Assembly (NCBI GenBank): GCA_964035545.1
Contig: OZ037766.1
Span: 724,501 to 788,500 of the forward strand
DNA: 64,000 bases
From: Bugula neritina
Lineage: Eukaryota > Bryozoa > Gymnolaemata > Cheilostomatida > Bugulidae
Direction: 5' to 3'
Numbering within the stretch: the stretch's first letter is position 1; every line of letters starts with the position of its first letter. Under the pieces are notes generated by a model. The model was not told the DNA's origin. It did not search any database and saw only the letters and a program-made list of their open reading frames with translations. Positions 24,155 to 35,600 of this stretch are shown here, piece after piece. Made by a program: the position numbers and the translations under genes.

Positions 24155-24596
24155 ACATATTGATGATGGCTCATGTATTGATTTTGACCAATTTATACCC
24201 ATGATAGTGGCTATGACAAAACGTTTTACTAAAACATCAATTACTACTTCAGATTTGCCAGATTTAGAATGCCTTTATATGTATATATAATATTGATTGG
24301 TCAGATTTTCACCTATAAGTAGTATTCATTGGTATTAGTTTACTTATAGTTGAGCTTTTATAGTTTCTTAAATGTCAAGATTACATTTCATTGTCTTTCC
24401 AGTAACCCGGAGCTGTTACAAGATTGCATCAGACACTGTGGGAGACCCAACTGGATGTAATACTCATAAAGATGGAGGCAGAAAATATACAAAATGTGTT
24501 TGTACCGACGGCGACTTGTGTAACGTATCCACGGTAACCAAGGTTAGCCTGGGGACCATGTTGGTTACACTCACGCTACTATCTTCATTATGTTAG
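23864..24596 (+). CDS. Ly6/uPAR three-finger domain protein, probably GPI-anchored (5' exon not found)
   Basis: Two exons, about 23864-24049 and 24403-24596, joined at phase 1 (AATGATG then TAACCCGG). The first begins inside a signal peptide (hydrophobic FCALLPHILLAA) and enters the domain at RRRCYECEAGDVGC. The second has RSCYKI, GCNTH and the family's terminal KCVCTDGDLCN, then a hydrophobic tail (VSLGTMLVTLTLLSSLC) without charged residues, as expected for GPI attachment. Ten cysteines are present, the usual number for Ly6/three-finger folds. These proteins act at the cell surface as receptor modulators or adhesion proteins; the partner is unknown. There is no ATG in the first exon, so a short upstream exon carrying the start is expected. 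Acceptor candidates are the AGs at 23862-23863 and 23865-23866. Confidence 0.8.
24050..24402 (+). other. Intron of the Ly6-like gene with TA repeat
   Basis: A 353-nt intron with GTAAGT donor and TTTCCAG acceptor. A TA-rich microsatellite lies at about 24120-24152. Confidence 0.75.
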
Positions 24597-25246
24597 CTCA
24601 CTTTTGTATTTGTAAATACCTCTATGATGTCCTCAACTAACATAACCACAATAGAAATTCAGAGAAGTTTGTACTATTGTATACAAGATGTAAGAATATA
24701 TTTATTGTATAACTTTAACATAATTGATACTTTAATATTTCTATGAAGTCAGAGTTACATTATTCAGCACTGGATGCTTTCTAAAGCTGCATTAAGCCTC
24801 AGTGCCAAATGTATACCAACTTGAATGCACTATTAAACTAGTAGATACTCATGTATCTGATTGCACACTCTACTTATTTGTAGCCCATTGAAAAGGTTAA
24901 TTACCCTCTGTTGTAAAACAAAGATAAGACAGAGCAGTCTTTACAAAATAATAGTAAATGTTAAAACCTATCCCTGTATACAAGTTATATCAGTATATTT
25001 TGGAGTTGTCAGCCCTGAATCCAGTCGACTAGGAAACGACCCACAGCCGATATTCTCGTAATATTTTTACAACTTTGTCGTCTTTTAACCTCTTTATTTT
25101 ACAAATAATGACTAAACTTAAATACTAGCAGATAGAAAATACCTTTCAAGTGGTAATAAATACATCCATAACAATTTCATTGTTTTGTAAAAATTTACAA
25201 TATTTTGTACACAACCCAATAATTCTACGTGATGCACCGGGAATGA
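24597..25246. other. Intergenic, convergent 3' ends
   Basis: Between the stop codons of the Ly6-like gene (plus) and ZCCHC7 (minus). It presumably holds both 3' UTRs. No other feature is seen. Confidence 0.5.
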
Positions 25247-28200
25247 TCAGGCAGGTTTTTTCTTGATCTGCAGACTTTTTCGTTTTCTATTGAAATTCCT
25301 AGGAGAGTTCGTCAGCTTCTGGCTGGCAGTCGACTCCTTGCTAGCAGATGGTTTCCTGCTAGCAGACAATGTCTTGCTATCAGACGACTTTTTGCCAGCA
25401 GACGAGTTTTTGCTAGTAGACGGTTTCCTGCTAGCAGACGGTTTCCTGCTAGTGCACGGCAAGCCGCCATTTGCAAAGAATGAGTCGATGCTTTGAGTCA
25501 CGGGAATACCCAACTGTTCTTTCAACTTTTTCCGTGCTTTTCGTTCTGATTTGGTTGGTTTTATCTTCTTTGGTTTTGTTTTAGTTTCTGCAAGTTGTTT
25601 AGGACTCTTGGAGACATTGGAGTTAGACTTTCTCTTGCTTCTCTTTATTACAGTTTTAGTTTGAGGAGTATTTTGGCCGTTTGAGTCTTCTGCGAGTTTG
25701 CGTTTCCTCTTCTGCCGGCCAGAATGAGACGGAGAATTATTTGCTAGGCTCTGCGCATTCACTGCCCATCCTACAGAATCACGTGCCTTTCGTACAGAGA
25801 AATGCTAAATATAATCAGTTATCTAATATATTAATTTATTGATTGACCAAACAAGTATCAAGTGTTATTACATAATACAGGTAGTAGAGGTTACTGAGAG
25901 TTGTTCAGAGTATTACATAATACAGGTAGTAAAGGTTACTGAGAGTTGTTCAGAGTATTACATAATACAGGTAGTAGAGGTTACTGAGAGTTGTTCAGAG
26001 TATTACATAATACAGGTAGTAGAGGTTACTGAGAGTTGTTCAGAGTATTACATAATACAGGTAGTAGAGGTTACTGAGAGTTGTTCAGAGTATTACATAA
26101 TACAGGTAGTAAAGGTTACTGAGAGTTGTTCAGAGTATTACATAATACAGGTAGTAGAGGTTACTGAGAGTTGTTCAGAGTATTACATAATACAGGTAGT
26201 AGAGGTTACTGAGAGTTGTTCAGAGTTTTACATAATACAGGTAGTAGAGGTTACTGAGATGGTAGAGCTACTCACGTTTACACCTGCTTAGCTGATCATT
26301 ACTCAACTTTTCCGCCACATAGTCTGGTTTCTTAGTCTTCTTCTGGAGGGTTTTACGGGCAGTGGAGCGTTTAGCCCAAGTTTTCTTGAAGTCGCTGGGT
26401 TTACCGGATGTGTTGTAGTGCCGCACACAGGTGGATAGGATAGGGAGACTCCACCAGGGGGTGAGTTTACACTCCTGTGACATCACAACACGTGATAGAA
26501 GCATTACTGTGTCATGCACTCAGATAAACTCATCTGATATACACTCAGTGCAACTCACCTGAGCAAAGTGACCCTCCATGCCGCACTGTGGACAATACTT
26601 TATCTCCTTCTGGAACACTTGAGTCGGTGGCGTAGGGTAAGCCCACCCCTCCTAAGCAACATAACTCATGTGGAACTCAGTCTAATAGCAGTATATTACT
26701 CACAGTATATTACAGAGTATATTACAGAGTATATTACGCAGTATATTACGCAGTATATTACGCAGTATATTACACAGTATATTACACAGTATATTACTCA
26801 AAGTATATTACACAGTATATTACACAGTATATTACACAGTATATTACAGAGTATATTACAGAGTATATTACACAGTATATTACAGAGTATATTACACAGT
26901 ATATTACACAGTATATTATTACTCAAAGTATATTACAGAGTATATTATTACTCAAAGTATATTACACAGTATATTACAGAGTATATTACAGAGTATATTA
27001 CACAGTATACTACACAGTATATTACACAGTATATTACATAGTATATTACACAATATATTACAGAGTATACTACAGAGTATACTACACAGTATATTACAAA
27101 GTATATTACATAGTATATTACTCAAAGTATATTACACAATAATATATTACTACATTACGCACCGACAGCGCTGTAGTTGCATGCCACTGTCTCCAGAGTT
27201 CGTGACAATCCTGCAATCAGCCAATGAAAACAAAGTAATGAGAATATTCACCAACAAGTCTGCTAGAAGACGTATACATCTTATGTACTACTTACTCTCT
27301 CCACTCAGTGCATCATACAACTCATCTCACTATCAGTTGACTAACACAGTTGAATAGAAAGTGGGGAAACGAACCCTCGGTTTGTGCCCTTTGCTGCCGC
27401 ACCTGTGACAGAACATGCTCCTGATGGATCTCTGCTGCTGGCAGCGGAATGTAGAGTGACCGGACGCGGAGCACCACTGGCAGATGGTGTGGGGGCAGAA
27501 CCTGCGGTCCTTGGAGGTGGTGTGAACCTCCGCACAGAGGTGACACACCTTCTCCTTCTGTGACAGTAAGTTACTGTATATACTAACTAGTAGTCGAGGT
27601 AAGTTACTGTATATACTACCTAGTAGTTGAGGTAAGTTACTGTATATACTACCTAGTAGTTGAGGTAAGTTACTGTATATACTAACTAGTAGTTGAGGTA
27701 AGTTGCTGTATATACAAACTAGTAGTTGAGGTAAGTTACTGTACGTACTAACTAGTAGTTGAGGTAAGTTACTGTATATACTAACTAGTAGTTGAGGTAA
27801 GTTACTGTATATACTACCTAGTAGTTGAGGTAAGTTACTGTATATACTAACTAGTAGTTGAGGTAAGTTACTGTATATACTAACTAGTAGTTGAGGTAAG
27901 TTACTGTATATACTAACTAGTAGTTGAGGTAAGTTACTGTATATACTAACTAGTAGTTGAGGTAAGATGCTGTATATACTAACTAGTAGTTGAGGTAAGT
28001 TGCTGTATATACAAACTAGTAGTTGAGGTAAGTTACTGTACGTACTAACTAGTAGTTGAGGTAAGTTACTGTATATACTAACTAGTAGTTGAGGTAAGTT
28101 ACTGTATATACTAACTAGTAGTTGAGGTAAGTTACTGTATATACTAACTAGTAGTTGAGGTAAGTTACTGTATATACTACCTAGTAGTTGAAGTAAGTTA

Positions 28201-30521
28201 CTGTATATACTAACTAGTAGTTGAGGTAAGTTACTGTATATACTAACTAGTAGTTGAGGTAAGTTACTGTATATACTAACTAGTAGTTGAGGTAAGTTAC
28301 TGTATATACTACCTAGTAGTTGAAGTAAGTTACTGTATATACTAACTAATAGTTGAGGTAAGTTACTGTATATACTAACTAGTAGTTGAGGTAAGTTACT
28401 GTATATACTAACTAGTAGTTGAGGTAAGTTACTGTATATACTACCTAGTAGTTGAAGTAAGTTACTGTATATACTAACTAGTAGTTGAGGTACGTTACTC
28501 ACCGTTGGTTTGGGGCAGTTCTCAGCCCGATGTCCACTCTGGTCACAGTTGCGGCACTTGAGTGAGTGGTACCGCATCCTTTTCTTAGCGCCGTTACTCA
28601 GTCTACAGTCGGTGGGCAGAATGTCCCACCCTGAATCTAGAAAAAGAAAAACACCGAGAGATTTGAAATTACAGCTTGAGTATTGGTATGTAGAGAGCAC
28701 CTGTTCTAGCTAGTCTGACTTACATACAGATAAGTGTCACTCACCAGGCAGTGTAGAGAGCACCTGTTCTAGCTAGTCTGATTTACATACAGATAAGTGT
28801 CACTCACCAGGCAGTGTAGAGAGCACCTGTTCTAGTGAGCCATACTCATTGACATGTGACAGAGTGACCAAGGGCAGAGTGTCATCACCCAGGACACTGC
28901 TGTTGTGACTCATTATGCTGTCATGTCTCTGCCGTCCATGAGTTCTGATGTGGAGGTCAAGTTTGGAGTCAGTCAGCTGAGTGCCAGAATCCAGTCTGGC
29001 CCAGAAGGGCATCTCCTCTGAGAAGAGACAAACTTATACTCAAAACAACTTCTCAACACAACTGTCACAGTCCTACTCTGAATAACCTCATTGTAAGGAT
29101 GTGACAGAAGAGTGGGGAAACACTAAACAGTGATATGGGAACTTAGTCTACTCTACTTGGAGTTGTGTTCTCTATAAACAGAGTACAAGTAAGCATCCGT
29201 ATAAGTATAAGTATACCATCTGCAGTTTAACAGTGAAATGTTACACAGAGCTGGTAATACATCATATATTGATTATATTCACACAAGACTATGAGTTGGT
29301 GGAGTATACAGCTAGTCACAGACTCTACAACATGTACATAACAAGCGTAGGTAGCACAGTAGGTTGTCCGGAGACTCCCCCCTCAGTGCACACAGGTCCT
29401 CAGTCTTACCCTCTTCATCCTCAGGTATCGGGCTATTGGCTACTTCCTCCTCTCTAGAGCCTTGCGTCTCAGTCACTGTCACAACCTCTCTAATCACCTG
29501 GCAAGTAGAATCCCTGACACACTTCACTTTATGCAGTATTGAAATATTCTCATACACATCAGCTGTCATCTACATACTGCCTTAGGAATTCATGAGCACA
29601 CAGTATTGTTTTATAATGAATTTTGTGTGCGGAATTGATTTGGGAATTCTGATCGCTTGAGGATGACATTTCACTTTGACTTTACCTCTACTATAAAACT
29701 TATACTACTTAGTGGCAACCTCCATGACATAACCTTTACCTGCTGCACTGCACAGCTCAACACTGAGCTGGCTTGAAATGTTTAAACTTTGAACTCTAAG
29801 TCAGCTCAGCGACAGAGTGTCGTGCCTCACCTGAATATCTGAGTCATCCCCGTCTGATGACAGCAGAATGGGTGAAGTTGAGGTCACAGGGTCAGCAGAG
29901 GGTTCACCAGGAGAATTGTCCTGCAAGAGAAACGCTGCCGGTAAAATATTTGAACTGGACATTGTAGGAAGTTACTTCCACCTGCACCTCCCTCATGTGA
30001 TACTATAGAAAGTTTCCCTTTGTAATAAGGAGTTGTGTGTCCCAACAGTCAATTGAGAAAGCCCTCACTGAGGAGTTAATACAAACAGCCATATTTACAG
30101 AGAAATATAATCTTAAGGGAAACACTTACTAGTAGAAGTGACCTTGACTTTAGCGACGAGTCGGGAGTTGTCAGTGACTGGTACAAGTCTACATTCTCAG
30201 CTTCACCTGAATCAAGACACAATTATACCTGTTAGCTTCTGATACACAAGACTATTTACCAGCTAGTTAATTACCTGCTAGTTAATTACCTGCTAGTTAT
30301 TTACCTGCTAGTTATTTACCTGCTAGTTATTTACCTGCTAGTTATTTACCTGCTAGTTATTTACCTGCTAGCTATTTAACTGCTAGTTATTTACCTGCTA
30401 GTTATTCACCTGCTAGTTATTTACCTGCCAGCTCGTGGTATATTTGACTGTAGAGGAAATTTTCCTGCTCCAGTTTGTCATAAGCTGTCTCCTCGCTATC
30501 ACTCCACGAGTCTGACATCAT
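25247..30521 (-). CDS. ZCCHC7: ZCCHC7-like zinc-knuckle protein (Air1/2, TRAMP-type RNA surveillance)
   Basis: Eleven exons on the minus strand: 30425-30522 (ATG at 30521), 30130-30206, 29831-29920, 29410-29497, 28808-29017, 28503-28636, 27375-27557, 27163-27210, 26559-26651, 26276-26474, 25247-25770. The sum is 1,743 nt (580 aa), close to human ZCCHC7. An acidic N-terminus has family-like FLYSQI and VIREV segments. CCHC knuckles follow: CRNCDQSGHRAENC, then CHLC..CQWCSASGHSTFRC, CHRCGSKGH..DC (split across 27375 and 27210) and CPQCGMEGHFAQEC (split across 26559 and 26474). DCHELWRQWHATT matches the family linker. The C-terminus is a long Lys/Arg/Ser-rich tail with SAGKK/SASRK repeats. Such proteins bring RNA to the nuclear TRAMP poly(A) polymerase-helicase complex for exosome decay. 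At least six introns carry tandem repeats touching splice sites. Confidence 0.93.
25860..26262 (-). repeat. 45-bp minisatellite in ZCCHC7 intron 10
   Basis: Nine units of a 45-bp sequence containing CAGGTAGTAGAGGTTACTGA. The array begins about 13 nt after the donor (26270-26275, GTGAGT on the minus strand) and fills most of the intron. The plus-strand open frame through it is spurious. Confidence 0.95.
26690..27150 (-). repeat. 12-bp minisatellite in ZCCHC7 intron 8
   Basis: About 35 units of ACAGTATATTAC and variants, beginning about 12 nt after the donor GTGCGT of the 48-nt exon 27163-27210. Confidence 0.95.
27567..28497 (-). repeat. 33-bp minisatellite filling ZCCHC7 intron 6
   Basis: About 28 units of 33 bp (plus strand TAAGTTACTGTATATACTAA then CTAGTAGTTGAGG). 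The array starts 6 nt after the donor GTGAGT (28497-28502) and runs to the acceptor at 27558-27559. The intron is 945 nt, has no stop in the coding frame, and would encode tandem 11-residue units (PQLLVSIYSNL). Confidence 0.95.
28690..28815 (-). repeat. 63-bp duplication of an exon end plus donor (ZCCHC7 exon 5)
   Basis: Units 28690-28752 and 28753-28815. Both contain, on the minus strand, CACTGCCTG followed by GTGAGTGACAC, which is the authentic end of exon 28808-29017. A decoy donor therefore lies about 63 nt downstream, with a second copy of CTAGAACAGGTGCTCTCTAC. Confidence 0.9.
30255..30424 (-). repeat. 15-bp repeat of the splice donor after ZCCHC7 exon 1
   Basis: About 11 units of TTACCTGCTAGTTAT, on the minus strand ATAACTAGCAGGTAA. 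Each holds CAG/GTAA, reproducing the real boundary GGCAG/GTAAAT at 30424-30425. Confidence 0.93.
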
Positions 30522-30522
30522 T

Positions 30523-32666
30523 CTGAAATAACAGTTACACTAAATACAGTTACATAATATCTCATATCTACACTATATTAACAACAGCTATACTTTACAG
30601 TTACATAATATGTCATATCTACACTATATTATTTACAGTTATGTTAATACTATAACCTGTGTCAGTAAAGAGGGTCCTTTTAGAATATTTAATGTAAATA
30701 TCAGATCTAAACAATAAGGAGATAACCGAGGACACAGTCAGAGTGTGAATGAGCTAAATCATAAAATTAAAGCAGACAATATTCTTATTCGCTTAAAACT
30801 GCCTCCTTCGTATCTTCACGCCTCATGGTGAACATAGAGCCTTTCTTTAGCAAACTTAGGATCAGCTTAAGAGACTAAGAGTAAAATTAAAGTTATAACC
30901 TACCAGCAATAGCTAATTATAAGCCTACATCATTAACAATAACTATAGGTATAACTACAAGTGTTACTACTACTACTAGTATAAGGCAAACGTACGACTC
31001 ACAGCTTATGTTACAGCTACAGACTTACACTTAGTCTTACAGGCTATAACTATAAGACTAAGTAAAACAGAAACACTAAGAGTAACAGTAAGTCAAAATG
31101 TAACACTAAGAATAAGTCTAACATTAACAGTAACACTAACAGCACAGTCACATGTCGTCAGCCTCAAGCATCAGCTAATCGATGATTGATTGAATGCCTC
31201 ATTATATTTATTATAATGATAATCATAATAATTATAACATAATATTAATAAAAACAATTATATCTATCAATATTTATAATTATGATCATAATCATAATGA
31301 TAATCACAATCATAATGAGAATTATAATCATAATGAAGCACATTCATATTCAATATCGTACCGTCATTGATAATTTAAATCATTTAATTTGATTACATTT
31401 TCAAAATCAGATTTTCATTTTCATTTATAAATTAAAATATAACAATTATCATTTATGATTTAATTTCATTTTTAAAGATTCAGTTTTAGTGTTACACTTA
31501 CTGTTACTAACACTAACAGTAACAGTGTTAGTCATAGTCATAGTGATAGTGAGATAGTCATAGTGATAGTGTTAGACTTAGAGTTACTGTTAGTGTTAGA
31601 CTGTTACTGTTGGTAATCTAAATCTGTTGAAAGCATATTTTGTTTTATTGATTGATCAATAATTGTCATTAGTATTATCATTAAAAAGTGAGATGAAACA
31701 ATCTATTTTAATTCAGTGACCATTAGTATTACTATTGTCTATTAGATTCAGTATTATTATTACTTTTAGACATAAAACTTACGAAAGCAAGTGCAAGTCC
31801 ACATGCAATATTTAGCAAGAAGTAGTAAAATTGGAGTCGGTGATGAATCATGTTTTGTTTTGCCTACATTCATTCGATTAAAATGCATCTAAATAGCGTG
31901 CAACGGTTTTTTGAGGAGACAACTCCATAACAAAACACACAATGTTCTCAAAACTTCAAACAGTTATTTTGTAACAAATTGATGTTTAATCACTAATATA
32001 ATTATTACATGATATCTTGCAAATATCAATCAGTTCCCAGAAATGTAGGTATTTTGTATTGTTTAGTGTGTGCTGAGTGACATGGTATAACTAGTGTGTG
32101 CTGAGTGACATGGTATAACTAGTGTGTGTTGAGTGACATGGTATAACTAGTGTGTGCTGAGTGACCACAGGTCTTATTAATAATAAAACTTCAGGTGATT
32201 TTATCATTTTAAGGTGCAAAAGGCACTTTATTTTTATAGACTAGGTAAAACACCTAGATAGCATCACAGTCAAAGATAACTTATACTTGACTATTTCATG
32301 GCTGTTTAATGGCAACTGTGTAAATGAATAAAAATCTAAACTGGAATACTGAAACTTAGACAGAGTTCCAGGTGCAAATACGAATTTTAATAAAAGGCTG
32401 TATAATTATGTATATACTGACAAGAAAATCCAAAGTAAAAATCCTAAGATCCGAGACTTACAAAACCAATGACTGGGAAAACGACAAATAATGACTTAAA
32501 ATGATCCAGAGTTGAGCTGCGATTGTTTAATGACTAGTAGTTGGGTGACGAGAGTAATAATCTCCCATAATAAATAAAACACATGAATTATGCTGCCGAG
32601 CTAATAATAAAATGAATAAATAGAGAAGTTGCTGTCAGAGATGGAAGACTCAGCTCCTGACTACAG
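30523..32666. other. Intergenic region between ZCCHC7 and the first MFS gene
   Basis: Holds ZCCHC7 upstream DNA and degenerate hexamer-rich DNA (about 30890-31780, units such as AGTAAC, AGTCAT, AGTGAT). A 28-bp array of about four units lies at 32068-32165 (CTAGTGTGTGCTGAGTGACA). No gene is supported. Confidence 0.55.
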
Positions 32667-35600
32667 CTATACAACCTTTCCATCCTCCCCTCTTCCGTTA
32701 AATGATATGGCAAGTACAAAGGCTACAAAATTAGAATCAAAATCACTCTAAAAATATCTATTGGAATAAAATCTTGGCAGCTGCTTAAAATCGTATCAAA
32801 GCAGCTTTAGCTTTATCTAAATTGGCAAATTAGCTTTAGTAGGTGACAGTATCAGGTGACAGCAGGTAGCAAGTAGTAGGTGACAGCAGGTAGCAAGTAG
32901 TAGGTGACAGTAGGTAGCAAGTAGTAGGTGACAGCAGGTAGCAGGTGACAGCAGGTAGCAAGTAGTAGGTGACAGTAGGTAGCAGGTAGCAAGTGACAGT
33001 AGGTAGCAGGTAGAAGGTGACAGCAGGTAGCAGGTAAGACTTACAAATGGCGGATATGGTTGCACAGAATATAAAGACTCCGTATGACATGATAGTCTCC
33101 AGTAACAAGGTGCTCAGCATTGAAGCTATGATACCAGAGAATGCCTGAAACAGAGTGTCTTATTAAAGTTATTATAATAATATAGTAATGTAATAATATA
33201 GTAATATAATAATATAGTAATATAAGAATATAATAATATAATATAGCAATATAATAATGTAGTAATATAATAATATAGTAATATAATAATATAGCAATAT
33301 AATAATGTGGTAATATAGTAATATAATAATATAGTAATATAAGAATATAATATAGCAATATAATAATACAATATAGTAATATAATAATATAGTAATATAA
33401 TAATATAGTAATATAGTAATACAATAATATAATGCTGCCGGAACTCACAGAAGAGGAGAACAAGAGGCCATAATTCTCGCAGACGTATTTTGAGCCAAAC
33501 GTCCTGGAACAGGCAGTCGGGAAAAGCGAGAAGTTCCCGGAGAATGTGAGGTAGAGGAGAGAAATCCATGTGAAGAGTAAATACTTGCCGGCTGAGGCAG
33601 CAAACACGTGAGATAAATAGAGAGTGGCCATGAGCAGCACCATCAGACCACACAGAGTGATCATACACGTCTACAATAGTCAGCATCATGCAGTTATGTA
33701 ATAGAGAGAGAGGGAGAAAGCTGTAAAAGGGTGGTGAGACTTACTCTGAATGAGGTCTTGTCTGCCACAAACCCCCAGGATATCCTGCCAACTCCGTTGC
33801 AGAGAGCCGAGATGGAACCGAGGAGTGTCAGGAACTGATCATCATTGATCACCTCAGACTGGCCATAAGTTTTGTATAGAGTAGAGACGAGGATGACACA
33901 GGCATTGTTCAGGAACAGCATGAACCAGAGGGTGATGAAAGGACGGGTTTTGATCATCTGCAGTGGGTGAGTGTTGAATCCTCCTTCATCCCTACTATCG
34001 GCTTTCCGGTCTTTCTTTTCCCCTTTGGCAACCTGCTTGTTCCTGTCAGCTGGGTGGTGTTTTTTGTCAGCTAGGTGGTCTTTACTATCTACTGGGTGGT
34101 CTTTACTATCTACTGGGTGGTTGTTTTCAGTGTATCTAGTTGGTGAATAGAAACACATACACTGAAATCAAGTCTTTAAAAGCAGAATTCAATGTTTAGA
34201 TGAGGGAAAACAGCTCCTATAATTATTGTGCACATCAACTGGGAGTTTAGAATGTCATACTTAGTGCCAGCACATTCTATGTGAGGGCTACTAGCACATT
34301 CTATATGAGAGCTACTAGCACATTCTATGTGAGGGCTACTAGCAATGTAACAACATCACACAACACTGAGAAGGTACCGGTAACTGGGCTAAGTCAATAT
34401 TTGGGACATAATGTATTCTCATCCGTTTAATATAATTATAATTATAATAATAATATGCTATAATGTTACACTATGGAATATATATTATACTGCAGTATAC
34501 ACAGTAAATAGTTCAATAGAGAGAAATGATACTCATCTCAACTTTGGCTTCAGAGGAACTTACAGTTATATCCTTCTATTAGAATCATCCATCAGCTTCC
34601 TAGTGGCCAACACTAATTGCTTCAATCAACTAATTAGTTCGATTTGTCAATTTTATTAATAGGATGTCACACATGTAGACAAGTGTCACACATGCAGACA
34701 AGTGTCACACATGCAGACAAGTGTCACACATGCAGACAAGTGTCACACATGCAGACAGGTGTCACACATGCAGACAAGTGTCACACATGCAGACAGGTGT
34801 CACACATGTAGACAGGTGTCACACATGCAGACAAGTGTCACACAAGTAGACAAGTGTCACACATGCAGACAAGTGTCACACATGCAGACAGGTGTCACAC
34901 ATGTAGACAGGTGTCACAGAATGTAGACAAGTGTCACACATGTAGACAAGTGTCACACATGTAGACAGGTGTCACAGAATGTATCAAATACTCACAGAGA
35001 CTGAATAGATGACTTTTTGACGAGCAGTTCCGTGTCTTCATCAGGTTTCTTCAGGTCAACAGGAAACAACAAACTAATTCCAATAAGTTGTATCGCGAAG
35101 TAACAGCCGGCGAGTAACATGAACATGTTTGGCACTTTAACGAGAACAGATTCCTCCACAAAATACCTGCAACCAGTATTCAACAGGTGAGTGTGAACTC
35201 GAGAGAGAGAAGATCTGAGTGTGAACTCGAGAGAGAGAATATCTGAGTGTGAACTCGAGAGAGAGAAGATCTGAGTGTGAACTCGAGAGAGAGAAGATCT
35301 GAGTGTGAACTCGAGTATAAAGTAAACAACGCACTTGCTAATGGATAAAGTTCCATCTACTGGAACGCTCACGGCCTTGACATTCAAGGGGTTGAGGTAG
35401 GCTATTTGCACCTGGTCGAATATGAACGCCCCGACACCGGTACCGGCTACTATGAAACCACTGGCTACACCTTTGTGCTGTGGAAACCACTGCAACATAT
35501 ACAGGACAGTAGGAAATATAAAATTAAGCATGTAACTCTGAGAAGTGAAGCATGAAATTATTACCCAAGGAATATTATTACAATGATATACAAAGTGACA

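Noticed and set aside
25839-26291. 150-codon plus-strand frame of ESCSEYYIIQVVEVT repeats
   Set aside because: It is the antisense reading of the 45-bp array in ZCCHC7 intron 10, with no start context or flanking exon.
26568-27041. 157-codon plus-strand frame with QYITQYIT repeats
   Set aside because: Translation of the 12-bp array in ZCCHC7 intron 8, antisense to the gene.
32785-32816. Alternative last exon of MFS1 (YKAKAALIRF then stop)
   Set aside because: It fits phase but is not hydrophobic. The exon at 32667-32722 matches the last exon of MFS2 in length, phase and sequence, so it was chosen.
35331-35338. GC donor for MFS1 exon 4
   Set aside because: A GT donor 4 nt further (GTGCGT) restores the reading frame and agrees with the phase in MFS2.
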